Below are positions 14,224-22,363 of a stretch of 64,000 bases of DNA, one piece after another. Under the pieces are notes generated by a model. The model had not been told where the DNA came from. It did not search any database and saw only the letters and a program-made list of their open reading frames with translations. Numbering within the stretch: the stretch's first letter is position 1; every line of letters starts with the position of its first letter. The translations under genes and the position numbers were made by a program. This stretch comes from Armatimonadota bacterium. Lineage in GTDB: Bacteria > Sysuimicrobiota > Sysuimicrobiia > Sysuimicrobiales > Humicultoraceae. The stretch is from contig JAVKHP010000001.1 in NCBI GenBank assembly GCA_031459855.1, forward strand, positions 850,059-914,058. The letters run 5' to 3'.

Positions 14224-14611
14224 TCAGTGCTTGCCGGCCCGAAACATCCGGATGACGTCCAGACGGCTGCGGAGGTTGAGCTTCTGCAGAACCGCCCTGC
14301 AGCACGCACCCGGCGGCGCCGGCGTGCACGCACTCGACGATCGCCTGGTCGTCGTCGGCCACTCCCCAGATGAGGATCTTGCCGCCGGGCACCCGCTGGC
14401 GGAGGGCCGCCAGCACCGCCCTGCCATCGGCCTTGTGCGTGGCCAGGTCGTACAACAGCACGTGCTTTTCCGCGATGGGCGCCGTCAGCGCCTCACGCCC
14501 GCTGCCGAAGGTGGCCACCACGCGGACACCGGGCCGCTGGCCCAGCAGGCCGGCCACGGCGTCCCGGATCAACGGGCTGGCGTGGATGATGCCGACGGGT
14601 ACAGGTCCCAC
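14224..14611 (-). pseudogene. Truncated inverted copy of the LuxR-type regulator
   Basis: From GTG 14611 the frame matches residues 3-100 of the regulator at 12754 with two substitutions (to CVLQG). About 251 bp are then missing between two CTGCAG sequences that are about 264 bp apart in the intact gene. The remaining C-terminal codons (VLQKLNLRSRLDVIRMFRAG, ending KH then TGA at 14224-14226) are in another frame. The whole linker and most of the DNA-binding domain are lost. The frameshifted product would be a receiver with an unrelated tail running to 13937. CTGCAG microhomology suggests deletion by slippage or recombination. Confidence 0.85.
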
Positions 14612-14678
14612 GACTCCCCACTATCACCGTCGCGGGGGCGTGGACTGCTGACTGTGAGGCAGCAAACAGCCGCGGGCC

Positions 14679-15581
14679 TCACCCTGGCCGGACGGGATGT
14701 CCTCCGAACTGCTGACGGAGGGCTGCCAGAAGCCGGTCACCGAAGGGCGCGGGATCGCGCGACCGGAAGCGCCGCTGGAGCGCCAGCGTGATCACGGGGA
14801 TGTCGCACGCGAGCTCCACGGCCTCGATGACCGTCCAGCGTCCTGCGCCGCTGTCCTCCACGTAGGGAGCGATCCCCGCCAGCGTGGGGTTGGCGGCCAG
14901 GGCGCGGGCGGCGAGGTCCAGCAACCACGAGCGCACCACGCTGCCGTGTCGCCACAGCTCCGCGACCTGCGCCAGGTCCAGGGCGAACTCCGTTTTTCGC
15001 GCCATCAACGCGAAGCCCTCGGCGTACGCCTGCATGAGCCCGTACTCGATGCCGTTGTGGACCATCTTGACGAAGTGGCCCGCGCCCGGAGGGCCCACGC
15101 GCGCCCAGCCGCGATCAGGCTGTGGGGCCAGCGTCTGGAACACCGGTGCCAGCCGCGCGACGACGTCTGCGGCACCCCCGATCATCAGGCAGTAGCCGAG
15201 CTCGCGCCCGGCCAGCCCGCCGCTGGTTCCAACGTCGAGGAAGTGCACACCGCGCCGCGCGAGCGCCTCGGCCCGGCGCATCGAGTCACGGTAGAACGAG
15301 TTGCCACCGTCGACCAGCACGTCACCAGGCGCGAGGTGCGGGAGCAGCCCTTCGATCGTCTCGTCCACCGCTCGCACCGGCACCATCATCCAGACGACAC
15401 GCGGAGGAGTCAGCCGAGCGGCCAGATCGCCCAGCGACGTGGCCCCAGCGCCTCCCTGGACCACCAGGCGCGTGACGGCCTCGTCGTCCGGCGCGTAGCC
15501 GACCACGCGGTGTCCGCCGCGGATCAAGCGCTCGGCCATGCCCCCGCCCATGCGGCCCAGCCCGACCATCCCGATCTCCAT
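14679..15581 (-). CDS. gnd: 6-phosphogluconate dehydrogenase, decarboxylating (short NAD-type)
   Basis: 300 residues, the length of the short GndA/YqeC-like enzymes rather than the 470-residue form. Rossmann motif MVGLGRMGGGMAERLIRGGH at 5-24. Substrate motif GTSGGLAGRELGYCLMIGG near 120 and GHFVKMVHNGIEYGLMQ near 165-181, including the catalytic Lys of KMVHNGIEYG. It oxidises 6-phosphogluconate to ribulose-5-phosphate and CO2. The ATG 15581 has GGGAGGAA upstream. It follows pgi by 40 bp, so both act on hexose phosphates in one operon. Its last codons lie within the conserved leader of the adjoining regulator copy. Confidence 0.93.
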   Translation of the reverse strand: MEIGMVGLGRMGGGMAERLIRGGHRVVGYAPDDEAVTRLVVQGGAGATSLGDLAARLTPPRVVWMMVPVRAVDETIEGLLPHLAPGDVLVDGGNSFYRDSMRRAEALARRGVHFLDVGTSGGLAGRELGYCLMIGGAADVVARLAPVFQTLAPQPDRGWARVGPPGAGHFVKMVHNGIEYGLMQAYAEGFALMARKTEFALDLAQVAELWRHGSVVRSWLLDLAARALAANPTLAGIAPYVEDSGAGRWTVIEAVELACDIPVITLALQRRFRSRDPAPFGDRLLAALRQQFGGHPVRPG

Positions 15582-15621
15582 CCCGGTTCCTCCCGCCGTT
15601 GCGCGCGCGGATCGTCGCCCG

Positions 15622-17259
15622 TCATCCCAGCAGGTGCCGGAGCCTGGCCAGCAGCCGGGCGAGCCCTGCTGGGGCGTCCCGCCCGAGCCCGATGCGCAGC
15701 ACGTGCCGGCCCCGCTGCACGAGCGCCTGGTAGTCGCCGTCGGCCTGCGCCCGGAGCAGCGCGTGGAACGTGAGGGCTCGGCCAGGCACGGGCGCATCGT
15801 CGACCGGTTCGTCCACGAGCTGCAGGAACCACCCGCTGTGCGGTCCGCCCTTGTGGAGCTGCCCGGTCGAGTGCAGGTAGCGCGGCCCGAACCCCACCGT
15901 GGTCGCCACGCGTCGCCGCTGCCCAAGCAGGGCACGAATCTCCTGCAGGCCGTGCATCACCTCGGGCCGTGGCGCCAGGAACGCCAGCACCGCCACGTAT
16001 GCGCCCTCCTGCAGGCCCGCCAGCCAGGCGCGCAGCGCCTGGGACGTCGCTGCGTCATCCACCGCGACCTCCGGCACGGCACCGGGCGGCGCGTCCTGGG
16101 CCATGGCGCGCTCTGTCAGGTCCTTGGCCAGCTGGACGTCGGGTTGGTTGAACGGATGGACGCCGAGCACCGCGCCGGCGGCCGCGGTGGCCACCTCCCA
16201 GCGCAGGAACTCTTGCCCCAGCTGGGTGATGGCATCCAGGGTAATTTCCACCACCGGATGCCCCGCCGACGCCAGCGCCGCCAGGCGATCGTCCAGCACG
16301 TCCGTCGCACCGGCCATGCCCACGCCCACGAAAACCCGATCGGCCCCGTAGGCACCGTCCAGCCACGGTTCGTCCACCACCGGCACCACGCCCCGGCCGT
16401 CCTTGCCCGTGCTCTCGGCCAGCAGTTGCTCGACCCACACCGGAAAGGCGGCGATCGCCGGCGACGCCAGGAACGTCACCTTGTCGCGTCCTGCCAGGAC
16501 CAGTTCGCCCAGCGCCGCACCCAGCGCCAGCGCCGGGTTGTCCGCGCACGGGACCTCCGGGCCGATCGCCGCGGCGAAGGCACGGGCACCGGCCAGCACA
16601 GCGCGGACGTCGACGCCGACGAGGGCTGCGGGCACCAGCCCGAACACCGACAGGGCCGCATACCGACCGCCGACGTCGGGCGGGGCGTACACGATGCGGC
16701 GGAAGCCGCGCGCCGACGCCAGCGCCGCCAGCGGCGTCTGCGGATCGGTGATGGCCAGGCACCGCCGACCCGGCGGGCCGCCGGCGGTGCGGCTCCACTC
16801 CCAGAAGTAGTGGAACAGCGCCAGAGTCTCGGTGGTGGTGCCGGACTTGCTCGACACGACGATGAGCGTGCGGGCGGGATCCAGTCGGGCCGCCACCGCC
16901 CGGACGGCGGTCGGGTGCGTCGAGTCCACCACGGTGAGCGCCAGCGCGCCCGGCCTGGGCGGCGTCGTGCGCGCGAACACCTCGGGGGCCAGGCTCGACC
17001 CACCCATGCCCAGCAGCAGGACGTCCGTCAGCCCCTCGTCGCGCACCTGGTGCGCGAGCGCGTCGAGCTCGTCGACCAGCGTGGGCGGCGCCCATGGCAG
17101 CCCGAGCCAGCCCAGGCGGTCGGCCAGCTCGGGCAGAGGGGCTGGGGCCCACAGCGTCGGATCCCGGGCCCACAGCCGGCGGCCGAACCCGATCGCGTCC
17201 CACTGCCGCAGGCGATGCGCGACCTGCCCCTCGTAGGGGCCCAGCCTCATGCGCTGCAT
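15622..17259 (-). CDS. pgi: Glucose-6-phosphate isomerase
   Basis: 545 residues of the SIS-domain isomerase family, converting glucose-6-phosphate and fructose-6-phosphate. Visible signatures are GMGGSSLAPEVF (about 90-101), the phosphate-binding VVSSKSGTTTETLALFHYFWE (near 145) and GQEFLRWEVATAAAGAVLG with HPFNQPDVQLAK (around 360). The form resembles the PGI part of transaldolase-PGI fusions, but no transaldolase domain is attached here. ATG 17259 is used; MRLGPYEG three codons later is equally possible, and neither has a good ribosome site. It is followed by gnd and preceded by a CDF transporter. Confidence 0.93.
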   Translation of the reverse strand: MQRMRLGPYEGQVAHRLRQWDAIGFGRRLWARDPTLWAPAPLPELADRLGWLGLPWAPPTLVDELDALAHQVRDEGLTDVLLLGMGGSSLAPEVFARTTPPRPGALALTVVDSTHPTAVRAVAARLDPARTLIVVSSKSGTTTETLALFHYFWEWSRTAGGPPGRRCLAITDPQTPLAALASARGFRRIVYAPPDVGGRYAALSVFGLVPAALVGVDVRAVLAGARAFAAAIGPEVPCADNPALALGAALGELVLAGRDKVTFLASPAIAAFPVWVEQLLAESTGKDGRGVVPVVDEPWLDGAYGADRVFVGVGMAGATDVLDDRLAALASAGHPVVEITLDAITQLGQEFLRWEVATAAAGAVLGVHPFNQPDVQLAKDLTERAMAQDAPPGAVPEVAVDDAATSQALRAWLAGLQEGAYVAVLAFLAPRPEVMHGLQEIRALLGQRRRVATTVGFGPRYLHSTGQLHKGGPHSGWFLQLVDEPVDDAPVPGRALTFHALLRAQADGDYQALVQRGRHVLRIGLGRDAPAGLARLLARLRHLLG

Positions 17260-17268
17260 GGGAGGGGA

Positions 17269-18189
17269 CTACTCGGCACCCGTCCGCCATCCCTCCGCAG
17301 GCCGGGCAGGCGGGTCCGCGCGCCTCGTGGCTTCCAGCGCCGCGCAGCGCGCACACGACGCGTCGCAGGGCTCCACGTGGATGGTGACGTCCACGCCGGG
17401 CAGCGCGTCGCGGATGTGCTGCTCGAGGTCGTCGGTGAGCGCGTGGGCTTCCTGCACCGTCGACGACCGGTGCACGACCAGGTGCACGTCGATGAACCGG
17501 TCGGCGCCCGCCTGCCGCGTGCGCAGGGCGTGGTAGTCGAGCACGTCCGACCGATGCGCCTCGAAGATGCCGTGCACCGTCTGGATCTCGTGGGGCGGGA
17601 GCTGCACGTCCATCAGCCCGGCGACCGAGCGGCGTACGAGCCCCGCGCCCATCCAGGCGATGTGGCCGCCCACGACGAGCGCGGTCAGCGCGTCGAAGGG
17701 CGCCCACCCGGTGAGGGTGGCCAGCCCCAGGCCCACCGCCACGCCCACGGAGGTCAGGACGTCCGAGAGCAGGTGCCGGGCGGACGCCTCGAGCGCAATC
17801 GATCGGCTCACGTGGGCGATGCGCAGCAGGAACAGCGCCACGGCCAGGTTGGCCGCCGCGGCCAGGGCCAGCAGCCCGAAGCCGACGGGAAGCTGCTGCA
17901 GCGGCTGTGGCCGGAGCAGGCGCCCCACCGCGGCCACGACCACCCAGCCGCCCGCCACGGCGATCAGGGCGCCCTCGGTCGCGCTGCTCACGTACTCGGC
18001 CTTGGCATGCCCGTACGGGTGCGTCTGGTCGGGCGGCCGGCCGGCGACGACGATACTCACCAGGGCCACGTTGGCCGCGACGACGTTCACCACCGATTCC
18101 GCAGCGTCGGACAGGAGGGCGACCGAGCCCGTGATCAGGTAGGCGGCCACCTTGAAGACGAGGATCGCCACGCCGGTGATCACCGACAC
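17269..18189 (-). CDS. Cation diffusion facilitator (CDF) metal exporter
   Basis: 306 residues. Six membrane helices: TGSVALLSDAAESVVNVVAAN holds the helix II D/E metal residues (SDAAES). HPYGHAKAEYVSS gives the histidine-rich loop, and SARHLLSDVLTSVGVAVG the H-x3-D of helix V. A cytoplasmic ferredoxin-like domain follows (residues 200-285) and ends in CDASCARCAALEA. CDF proteins export Zn, Fe, Mn or Co by proton exchange. Start uncertain: GTG 18189 is the first usual start after an in-frame TGA at 18232, but family similarity (VKVRAALVSVITG) begins about nine codons earlier, so a rare CTG start is possible. Confidence 0.9.
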   Translation of the reverse strand: MSVITGVAILVFKVAAYLITGSVALLSDAAESVVNVVAANVALVSIVVAGRPPDQTHPYGHAKAEYVSSATEGALIAVAGGWVVVAAVGRLLRPQPLQQLPVGFGLLALAAAANLAVALFLLRIAHVSRSIALEASARHLLSDVLTSVGVAVGLGLATLTGWAPFDALTALVVGGHIAWMGAGLVRRSVAGLMDVQLPPHEIQTVHGIFEAHRSDVLDYHALRTRQAGADRFIDVHLVVHRSSTVQEAHALTDDLEQHIRDALPGVDVTIHVEPCDASCARCAALEATRRADPPARPAEGWRTGAE

Positions 18190-18574
18190 CAGCGCGGCAC
18201 GGACTTTGACCGGAGGGACGCTCGCCAGCTGTCACCACTCGCTTCCGGCACGGGCAGGCTGACACGCTGCCCGCCAGGCGCCGGCGCGCGGCAGGGTGCG
18301 TCACCACCGGCTCCTCGCACGGGCAGGCCGGCACCTGTCCGATCCATTGTAGGCGCATCCACGGGAGGGCGCATCCGTGCACACGCGCAGCTCCAGCGTC
18401 CGCGCTCGGCACCTGCCGCGGCGCCCGACGCCGTCCCAGCGTCCGTGCCCGGTACCTGCCGCGGTGCCCAATGCCGCCCGTCGTCCGCCACCCCGGCCGT
18501 GGACCCCAGGAGTCACGGGCGCCGATCCCGAACCCTTCCTCAGGCCGGGTGTTCCCGGCGTGTGATCTGCGTCC
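18190..18574. other. Intergenic region with short direct repeats
   Basis: 385 bp between divergent CDF and fad genes with no recognisable gene. Besides the 43-bp tandem pair at 18393-18478, two loose copies of a GTCACCAC...GCACGGGCAGGC block (near 18231 and 18299) are visible. The region must hold promoters for both directions, but none stands out. Confidence 0.5.
18393..18478. repeat. Two tandem 43-bp repeats
   Basis: Units 18393-18435 and 18436-18478 start CCAGCGTCCG and share CACCTGCCGCGG/TACCTGCCGCGG cores. They agree at 36 of 43 positions, and all seven differences are transitions. They lie 100 bp upstream of the fad operon. Confidence 0.75.
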
Positions 18575-20998
18575 ATGGCCGTCTCCTCTCCCGCCACCGT
18601 CCGCCGCCGCGGCCGCCTCGCCCGTGCCGCCGTGCTGGGTGCCGGCGTGATGGGCGCCGCCATCGCGGCGCACCTGGCCAACGCCGGCGTGCCCACCCTG
18701 CTCCTGGACATCCCGCCGCAAGACCTCACCGACGACGAGCGGCGCCGCGGCCTGACGCTGACCTCGCCCGAGGTGCGCAACCGGCTGGCCCGCGCGGGGC
18801 TGGAGCGCGCGCTACGGGCGCAGCCCGCGGCGTTCTACAGCCCTGCCCGGGTCGGGCTGGTGACCGTCGGCAACCTCGAGGACGACCTGGCGCGGGTGCG
18901 CGAGGTCGACTGGATCATCGAGGCGGTGGTCGAGGACCTGGCGGTCAAGCAGGAGCTCCTGGCGCGGCTCGAAGCGCACTGGACGCCCGGGACGATCGTG
19001 AGCACCAACACCTCGGGGCTGCCGGTGGCACAGATCGCCGCGCACACCGGCGAGGCCTTCCGCGCGCACTTCCTGGGCACCCATTTCTTCAACCCGCCCC
19101 GCTACATGAAGCTGCTGGAGGTCGTCCCGACGCCCCACACCGCGCCCTGGGTGGTGGCCACCGTCGCGCGCTGGGGCGAGGAGATGCTGGGCAAGGGCGT
19201 GGTCTACGCCAAGGACACGCCCAACTTCATCGCCAACCGCATCGGCACGTACGGGTTCCTCAAGGCCGTCCACCTGATGGTGGAGCTGGACCTCGACGTG
19301 GACGAGGTCGACGAGCTCACGGGCCCGCTGGTGGGACGGCCGCGCAGCGCCACGTTCCGCACCACCGACCTGGTCGGGCTCGACGTGGCGCTGCACGTGG
19401 CGGCCAACTCGGCCCGCCTGCTGGCCCACGAGGAGGACCGGGAGGTCTACCGGCCGCCGGCCTTCATGGAGGAGATGGCCCGACGCGGCTGGCTGGGCGA
19501 GAAGGCCGGCGCAGGGTTCTACCGGCGGCAGGACGGGGAGATCCACGTCCTCGACTACCGCACGCTGACCTACCGGCCGCGTCGGCGTCTGGCGACGCCT
19601 GCGCTGGAGGCGGCGCGTGCCATCGAGGATCCCGCGCGGCGGCTGGCCGCCCTGCTGGCGATGCAGGACCGCTACGGCGAGTTCCTGCGGCGGCTGGTGC
19701 GGGCGGTGGTGGTGTACGCCGCGCACCGCATCCCCGAAATCAGCGACGACGTCACCAACGTCGACCGCGCCATGCGCTGGGGCTTCGGCTGGGACCAGGG
19801 GCCGTTCGAGCTGCACGACACGCTGGTGGCGGTCGGGGCAGCGCAGACGCTGTTGCCCGCCGAAGGCGCCCTGCCGCCGCTGCTGCGTGCGGTGCGCGCG
19901 CGCGGCGTGGGGACGTTCTACCAGGACGTGGGCGCTACCCGGCACGTCTTCGACCCCGCCACCGGCACGTACCGTCCCGAACCGGGCACCCAGGACCGTC
20001 TGCTGCTGGTCCGCCTCAAACGCGCCGGCGGCGTGGTGGCCACCAACCCCGGCGCGAGCCTGGTCGACCTGGGCGACGGCGTGGCCTGCCTGGAGTTCCA
20101 CGCCAAGGTCAACGCCATCGGCGAGGATACCCTGCGCATGGCGCGCATGGCGCTGGAGCGGGTCGCCGCCGACTTCGACGCCCTGGTCATCGGCAACCAG
20201 GGACAGGACTTCAGCGCCGGCGCCAACCTCATGCTGGTGCTCCTCGAAGCCCAGGAGGGCAACTGGGAGGAATTGGACCTGGCGCTGCGCGCGTTCCAGC
20301 AGGTGACGACCGCGATCCGGCGCGCGCCGTTCCCGGTGGTGGCGGCGCCCTTCGGGCGGACGCTGGCGGGCGCCGTGGAGCTGTGCATGGCGTGCGCGCA
20401 CGTGCAGGCCGCGGCCGAGACGTACATGGGCCTCGTGGAGACCGGCGTCGGGCTGATCCCGGCCGGCAGCGGCACCATGGAGATGGCGCGGCGCGCCGCC
20501 GCGCGGATCCCCGACGGGGTCGACGCCGACCTGCTGCCCTTCGTGCGGTGGGTGTTCGAGACCATGGCCACCGCGCGCGTGTCCACCTCGGCGGAGGAGG
20601 CCCGTGCGCTGGGCTACCTGCGGCCCTCGGACGGTATCACGATGCATGGCGACCGGCTGCTGGCCGACGCCAAGGCTGCGGCGCTGGCGCTGGCGCGCGC
20701 CCACTGGCGGCCCGCGCCGCCCGCACCCATCCGGGTCGTGGGGCAGCGCGGGTACGCGGCGATCGAGTCCTGGCTCCACATCATGCGCACCGGCGGGCAC
20801 ATCACCGACCACGACGTGGTCGTGTCCCGGAAACTGGCGTACGTCCTCTGCGGGGGCCCGGTGCCCGACGGCACCCGTGTCGCCGAAGAGTACCTGCTGG
20901 ACCTGGAGCGCGAGGCGTTCCTGAGCCTGCTCGGGACCCGGGCGACCCAGGACCGCATCCGCCACATGCTGCAGACCGGCAAGCCGCTGCGCAACTGA
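18575..20998 (+). CDS. fadN: 3-hydroxyacyl-CoA dehydrogenase / enoyl-CoA hydratase (FadN/FadB-like)
   Basis: 807 residues. The N-terminal NAD domain (AAVLGAGVMGAAIAAHLANAG, about 18-38) and the dehydrogenase helical domain (HFFNPPRYMKLLEVVPTPHT, about 170-190) come first. A C-terminal crotonase domain from about 480 has KVNAIGEDTLRM, NQGQDFSAGANLML and LVETGVGLIPAGSGTMEM. The dehydrogenase-first order is that of Bacillus FadN and opposite to E. coli FadB. It hydrates 2-enoyl-CoA and oxidises 3-hydroxyacyl-CoA in beta-oxidation. It is the first gene of a three-gene fad operon, with thiolase 22 bp later. Confidence 0.95.
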   Translation: MAVSSPATVRRRGRLARAAVLGAGVMGAAIAAHLANAGVPTLLLDIPPQDLTDDERRRGLTLTSPEVRNRLARAGLERALRAQPAAFYSPARVGLVTVGNLEDDLARVREVDWIIEAVVEDLAVKQELLARLEAHWTPGTIVSTNTSGLPVAQIAAHTGEAFRAHFLGTHFFNPPRYMKLLEVVPTPHTAPWVVATVARWGEEMLGKGVVYAKDTPNFIANRIGTYGFLKAVHLMVELDLDVDEVDELTGPLVGRPRSATFRTTDLVGLDVALHVAANSARLLAHEEDREVYRPPAFMEEMARRGWLGEKAGAGFYRRQDGEIHVLDYRTLTYRPRRRLATPALEAARAIEDPARRLAALLAMQDRYGEFLRRLVRAVVVYAAHRIPEISDDVTNVDRAMRWGFGWDQGPFELHDTLVAVGAAQTLLPAEGALPPLLRAVRARGVGTFYQDVGATRHVFDPATGTYRPEPGTQDRLLLVRLKRAGGVVATNPGASLVDLGDGVACLEFHAKVNAIGEDTLRMARMALERVAADFDALVIGNQGQDFSAGANLMLVLLEAQEGNWEELDLALRAFQQVTTAIRRAPFPVVAAPFGRTLAGAVELCMACAHVQAAAETYMGLVETGVGLIPAGSGTMEMARRAAARIPDGVDADLLPFVRWVFETMATARVSTSAEEARALGYLRPSDGITMHGDRLLADAKAAALALARAHWRPAPPAPIRVVGQRGYAAIESWLHIMRTGGHITDHDVVVSRKLAYVLCGGPVPDGTRVAEEYLLDLEREAFLSLLGTRATQDRIRHMLQTGKPLRN

Positions 20999-21020
20999 GC
21001 CGGCGGGGAGGGAGCGCGTC

Positions 21021-22196
21021 ATGCGAGAAGCCCTGATCGTCTCCGCGGTGCGCACGGCGGTGGGCAAGGCGCCCCGGGGCGCGCTCAAGGACACGCGTCC
21101 CGACGAGCTGGGCGCGCTCGCCGTCCGCGAGGCCATCCGCCGTGTCCCGGGGCTGTCGCCGGACGAGGTCGAGGACTGCATCATGGGTTGCGCCCTGCCC
21201 GAAGCCGAGCAGGGACTCAACATGGCCCGCATCATCGCCTTGCGCGCCGGTCTGCCCGTGACCACGGCGGGGATCACCATCAACCGGTTCTGCTCCTCGG
21301 GCCTCCAGGCCATCGCCTTCGCAGCCCAGCAGATCGCCACCGGGCAGCACGAGGTGGTGGTGGCCGGCGGCGCCGAGAGCATGAGCCTGGTGCCCATGAG
21401 CGGCAACAAGTACGCGCCCAACCCCACGCTGGCGACGGAGTGGCCGGACGTCTACCTGAGCATGGGCCTCACGGCCGAGATCGTCGCCCGGCGATACGGC
21501 GTCTCCCGGGAGGACCAGGACCGGTTTGCGCTGCGCAGCCACCGGAACGCGATGGCCGCGCAGCAGGCGGGGAAGTTCGACGACGAGCTTGTCCCGGTGG
21601 AGACCGTGCGCTGGCAGGTCGACGACGGGCGGCCGCGCGCAGAACCGATCACGCTGCGGCAGGACGAGGGGGTCCGTCCGGACACCAGCCTGGAGGCCCT
21701 GGCGAACCTCAAACCGGTCTTCGCCCGCGACGGCACCGTCACCGCGGGCAACGCCTCACAGACGAGCGACGGCGCCGCCGCCGCGGTGGTCATGTCGGCC
21801 GAGCGCGCCCGCCGGCTCGGGGTCGAGCCACTGGCCGTTTTTCGCGCCTTCGCCGTGGCGGGCGTCGCGCCCGAGGAGATGGGCATCGGCCCGGTGCAGG
21901 CCATCCCCAAGGCGTTGCGCCTCGCCGGGCTGCGCCTGGACGACGTCGGGCTCATCGAGCTCAACGAAGCGTTCGCGGCGCAGGCCCTGGCGGTGATTCG
22001 GCTCGCCGGGCTGGACCCCGACCGGGTCAACGTGAACGGCGGGGCCATCGCCCTGGGCCACCCGCTGGGGGCGACCGGCGCCAAGCTCACCGCCACGCTG
22101 CTGGCCGAGATGCGCCGCCGGCAGGTGCGCTACGGCATGGTGACGATGTGCGTGGGCGGCGGGCAGGGCGCCGCCGGGATCTTCGAACTCGCGTAG
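21021..22196 (+). CDS. fadA: Acetyl-CoA C-acyltransferase (3-ketoacyl-CoA thiolase)
   Basis: 391 residues. The acylated Cys lies in NRFCSSGLQAIAFAAQ (about 90). C-terminal active-site blocks are NGGAIALGHPLGATGAKL (His near 349) and MCVGGGQGAAGIFE (Cys near 379). It cleaves 3-ketoacyl-CoA with CoA to acetyl-CoA and a shortened acyl-CoA. Start ATG 21021 has GGGAGGGAGCG upstream. Position between the bifunctional enzyme and acyl-CoA dehydrogenase supports a catabolic thiolase rather than an acetoacetyl-CoA synthase. Confidence 0.95.
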   Translation: MREALIVSAVRTAVGKAPRGALKDTRPDELGALAVREAIRRVPGLSPDEVEDCIMGCALPEAEQGLNMARIIALRAGLPVTTAGITINRFCSSGLQAIAFAAQQIATGQHEVVVAGGAESMSLVPMSGNKYAPNPTLATEWPDVYLSMGLTAEIVARRYGVSREDQDRFALRSHRNAMAAQQAGKFDDELVPVETVRWQVDDGRPRAEPITLRQDEGVRPDTSLEALANLKPVFARDGTVTAGNASQTSDGAAAAVVMSAERARRLGVEPLAVFRAFAVAGVAPEEMGIGPVQAIPKALRLAGLRLDDVGLIELNEAFAAQALAVIRLAGLDPDRVNVNGGAIALGHPLGATGAKLTATLLAEMRRRQVRYGMVTMCVGGGQGAAGIFELA

Positions 22197-22363
22197 GCCC
22201 GCGGCCACGACGCACGGCCAGGTGCAGCGCGCCGGGGCACGGGCTGCGCGCCGCGGGACGGTGCTGCGCTGCGCGCGCCACACCCTGCGGGGCACGACGC
22301 GTGTGCACCGACCGAGACCTGGGAAACGGCAGGACACCGGGGGGAGACGGGAGGCAGGAGGGA

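Larger units (their letters stand above)
12660..14700. repeat. Inverted duplication of the regulator gene and its leader
   Basis: The left arm (about 12668-13383) and right arm (about 14224-14690, reversed) carry the same regulator. Over the receiver part the proteins differ at only two of about 100 residues (E/K, R/H) and the DNA is nearly identical. Upstream leader similarity continues to about 12668 and 14690 at a lower level. The right arm lacks about 251 bp between two CTGCAG motifs. The arms point towards each other across about 0.9 kb holding one small gene and a hairpin. Confidence 0.85.

Noticed and set aside
18187-18234. In-frame TGA shortly before the CDF exporter start, considered as a second selenocysteine codon
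   Set aside because: Sequence before the TGA has no similarity to CDF proteins, the site is not a redox position, and no hairpin follows. It is simply upstream of the start.
18393-18478. Two spaced-looking repeats as a mini CRISPR
   Set aside because: The units are directly adjacent with no spacers, not palindromic, only two copies, and no cas genes are near.
15538-21036. Very long open frame on the plus strand (about 1830 codons), and similar long frames at 156-1166 (-), 16055-18721 (-), 18812-21427 (-), 49565-53926 (+) and 58937-61081 (-)
   Set aside because: High GC leaves few stops in the shadow frames of real genes. The translations are Arg/Pro/Gly/Ala repeats without domains and lie opposite well-recognised genes.
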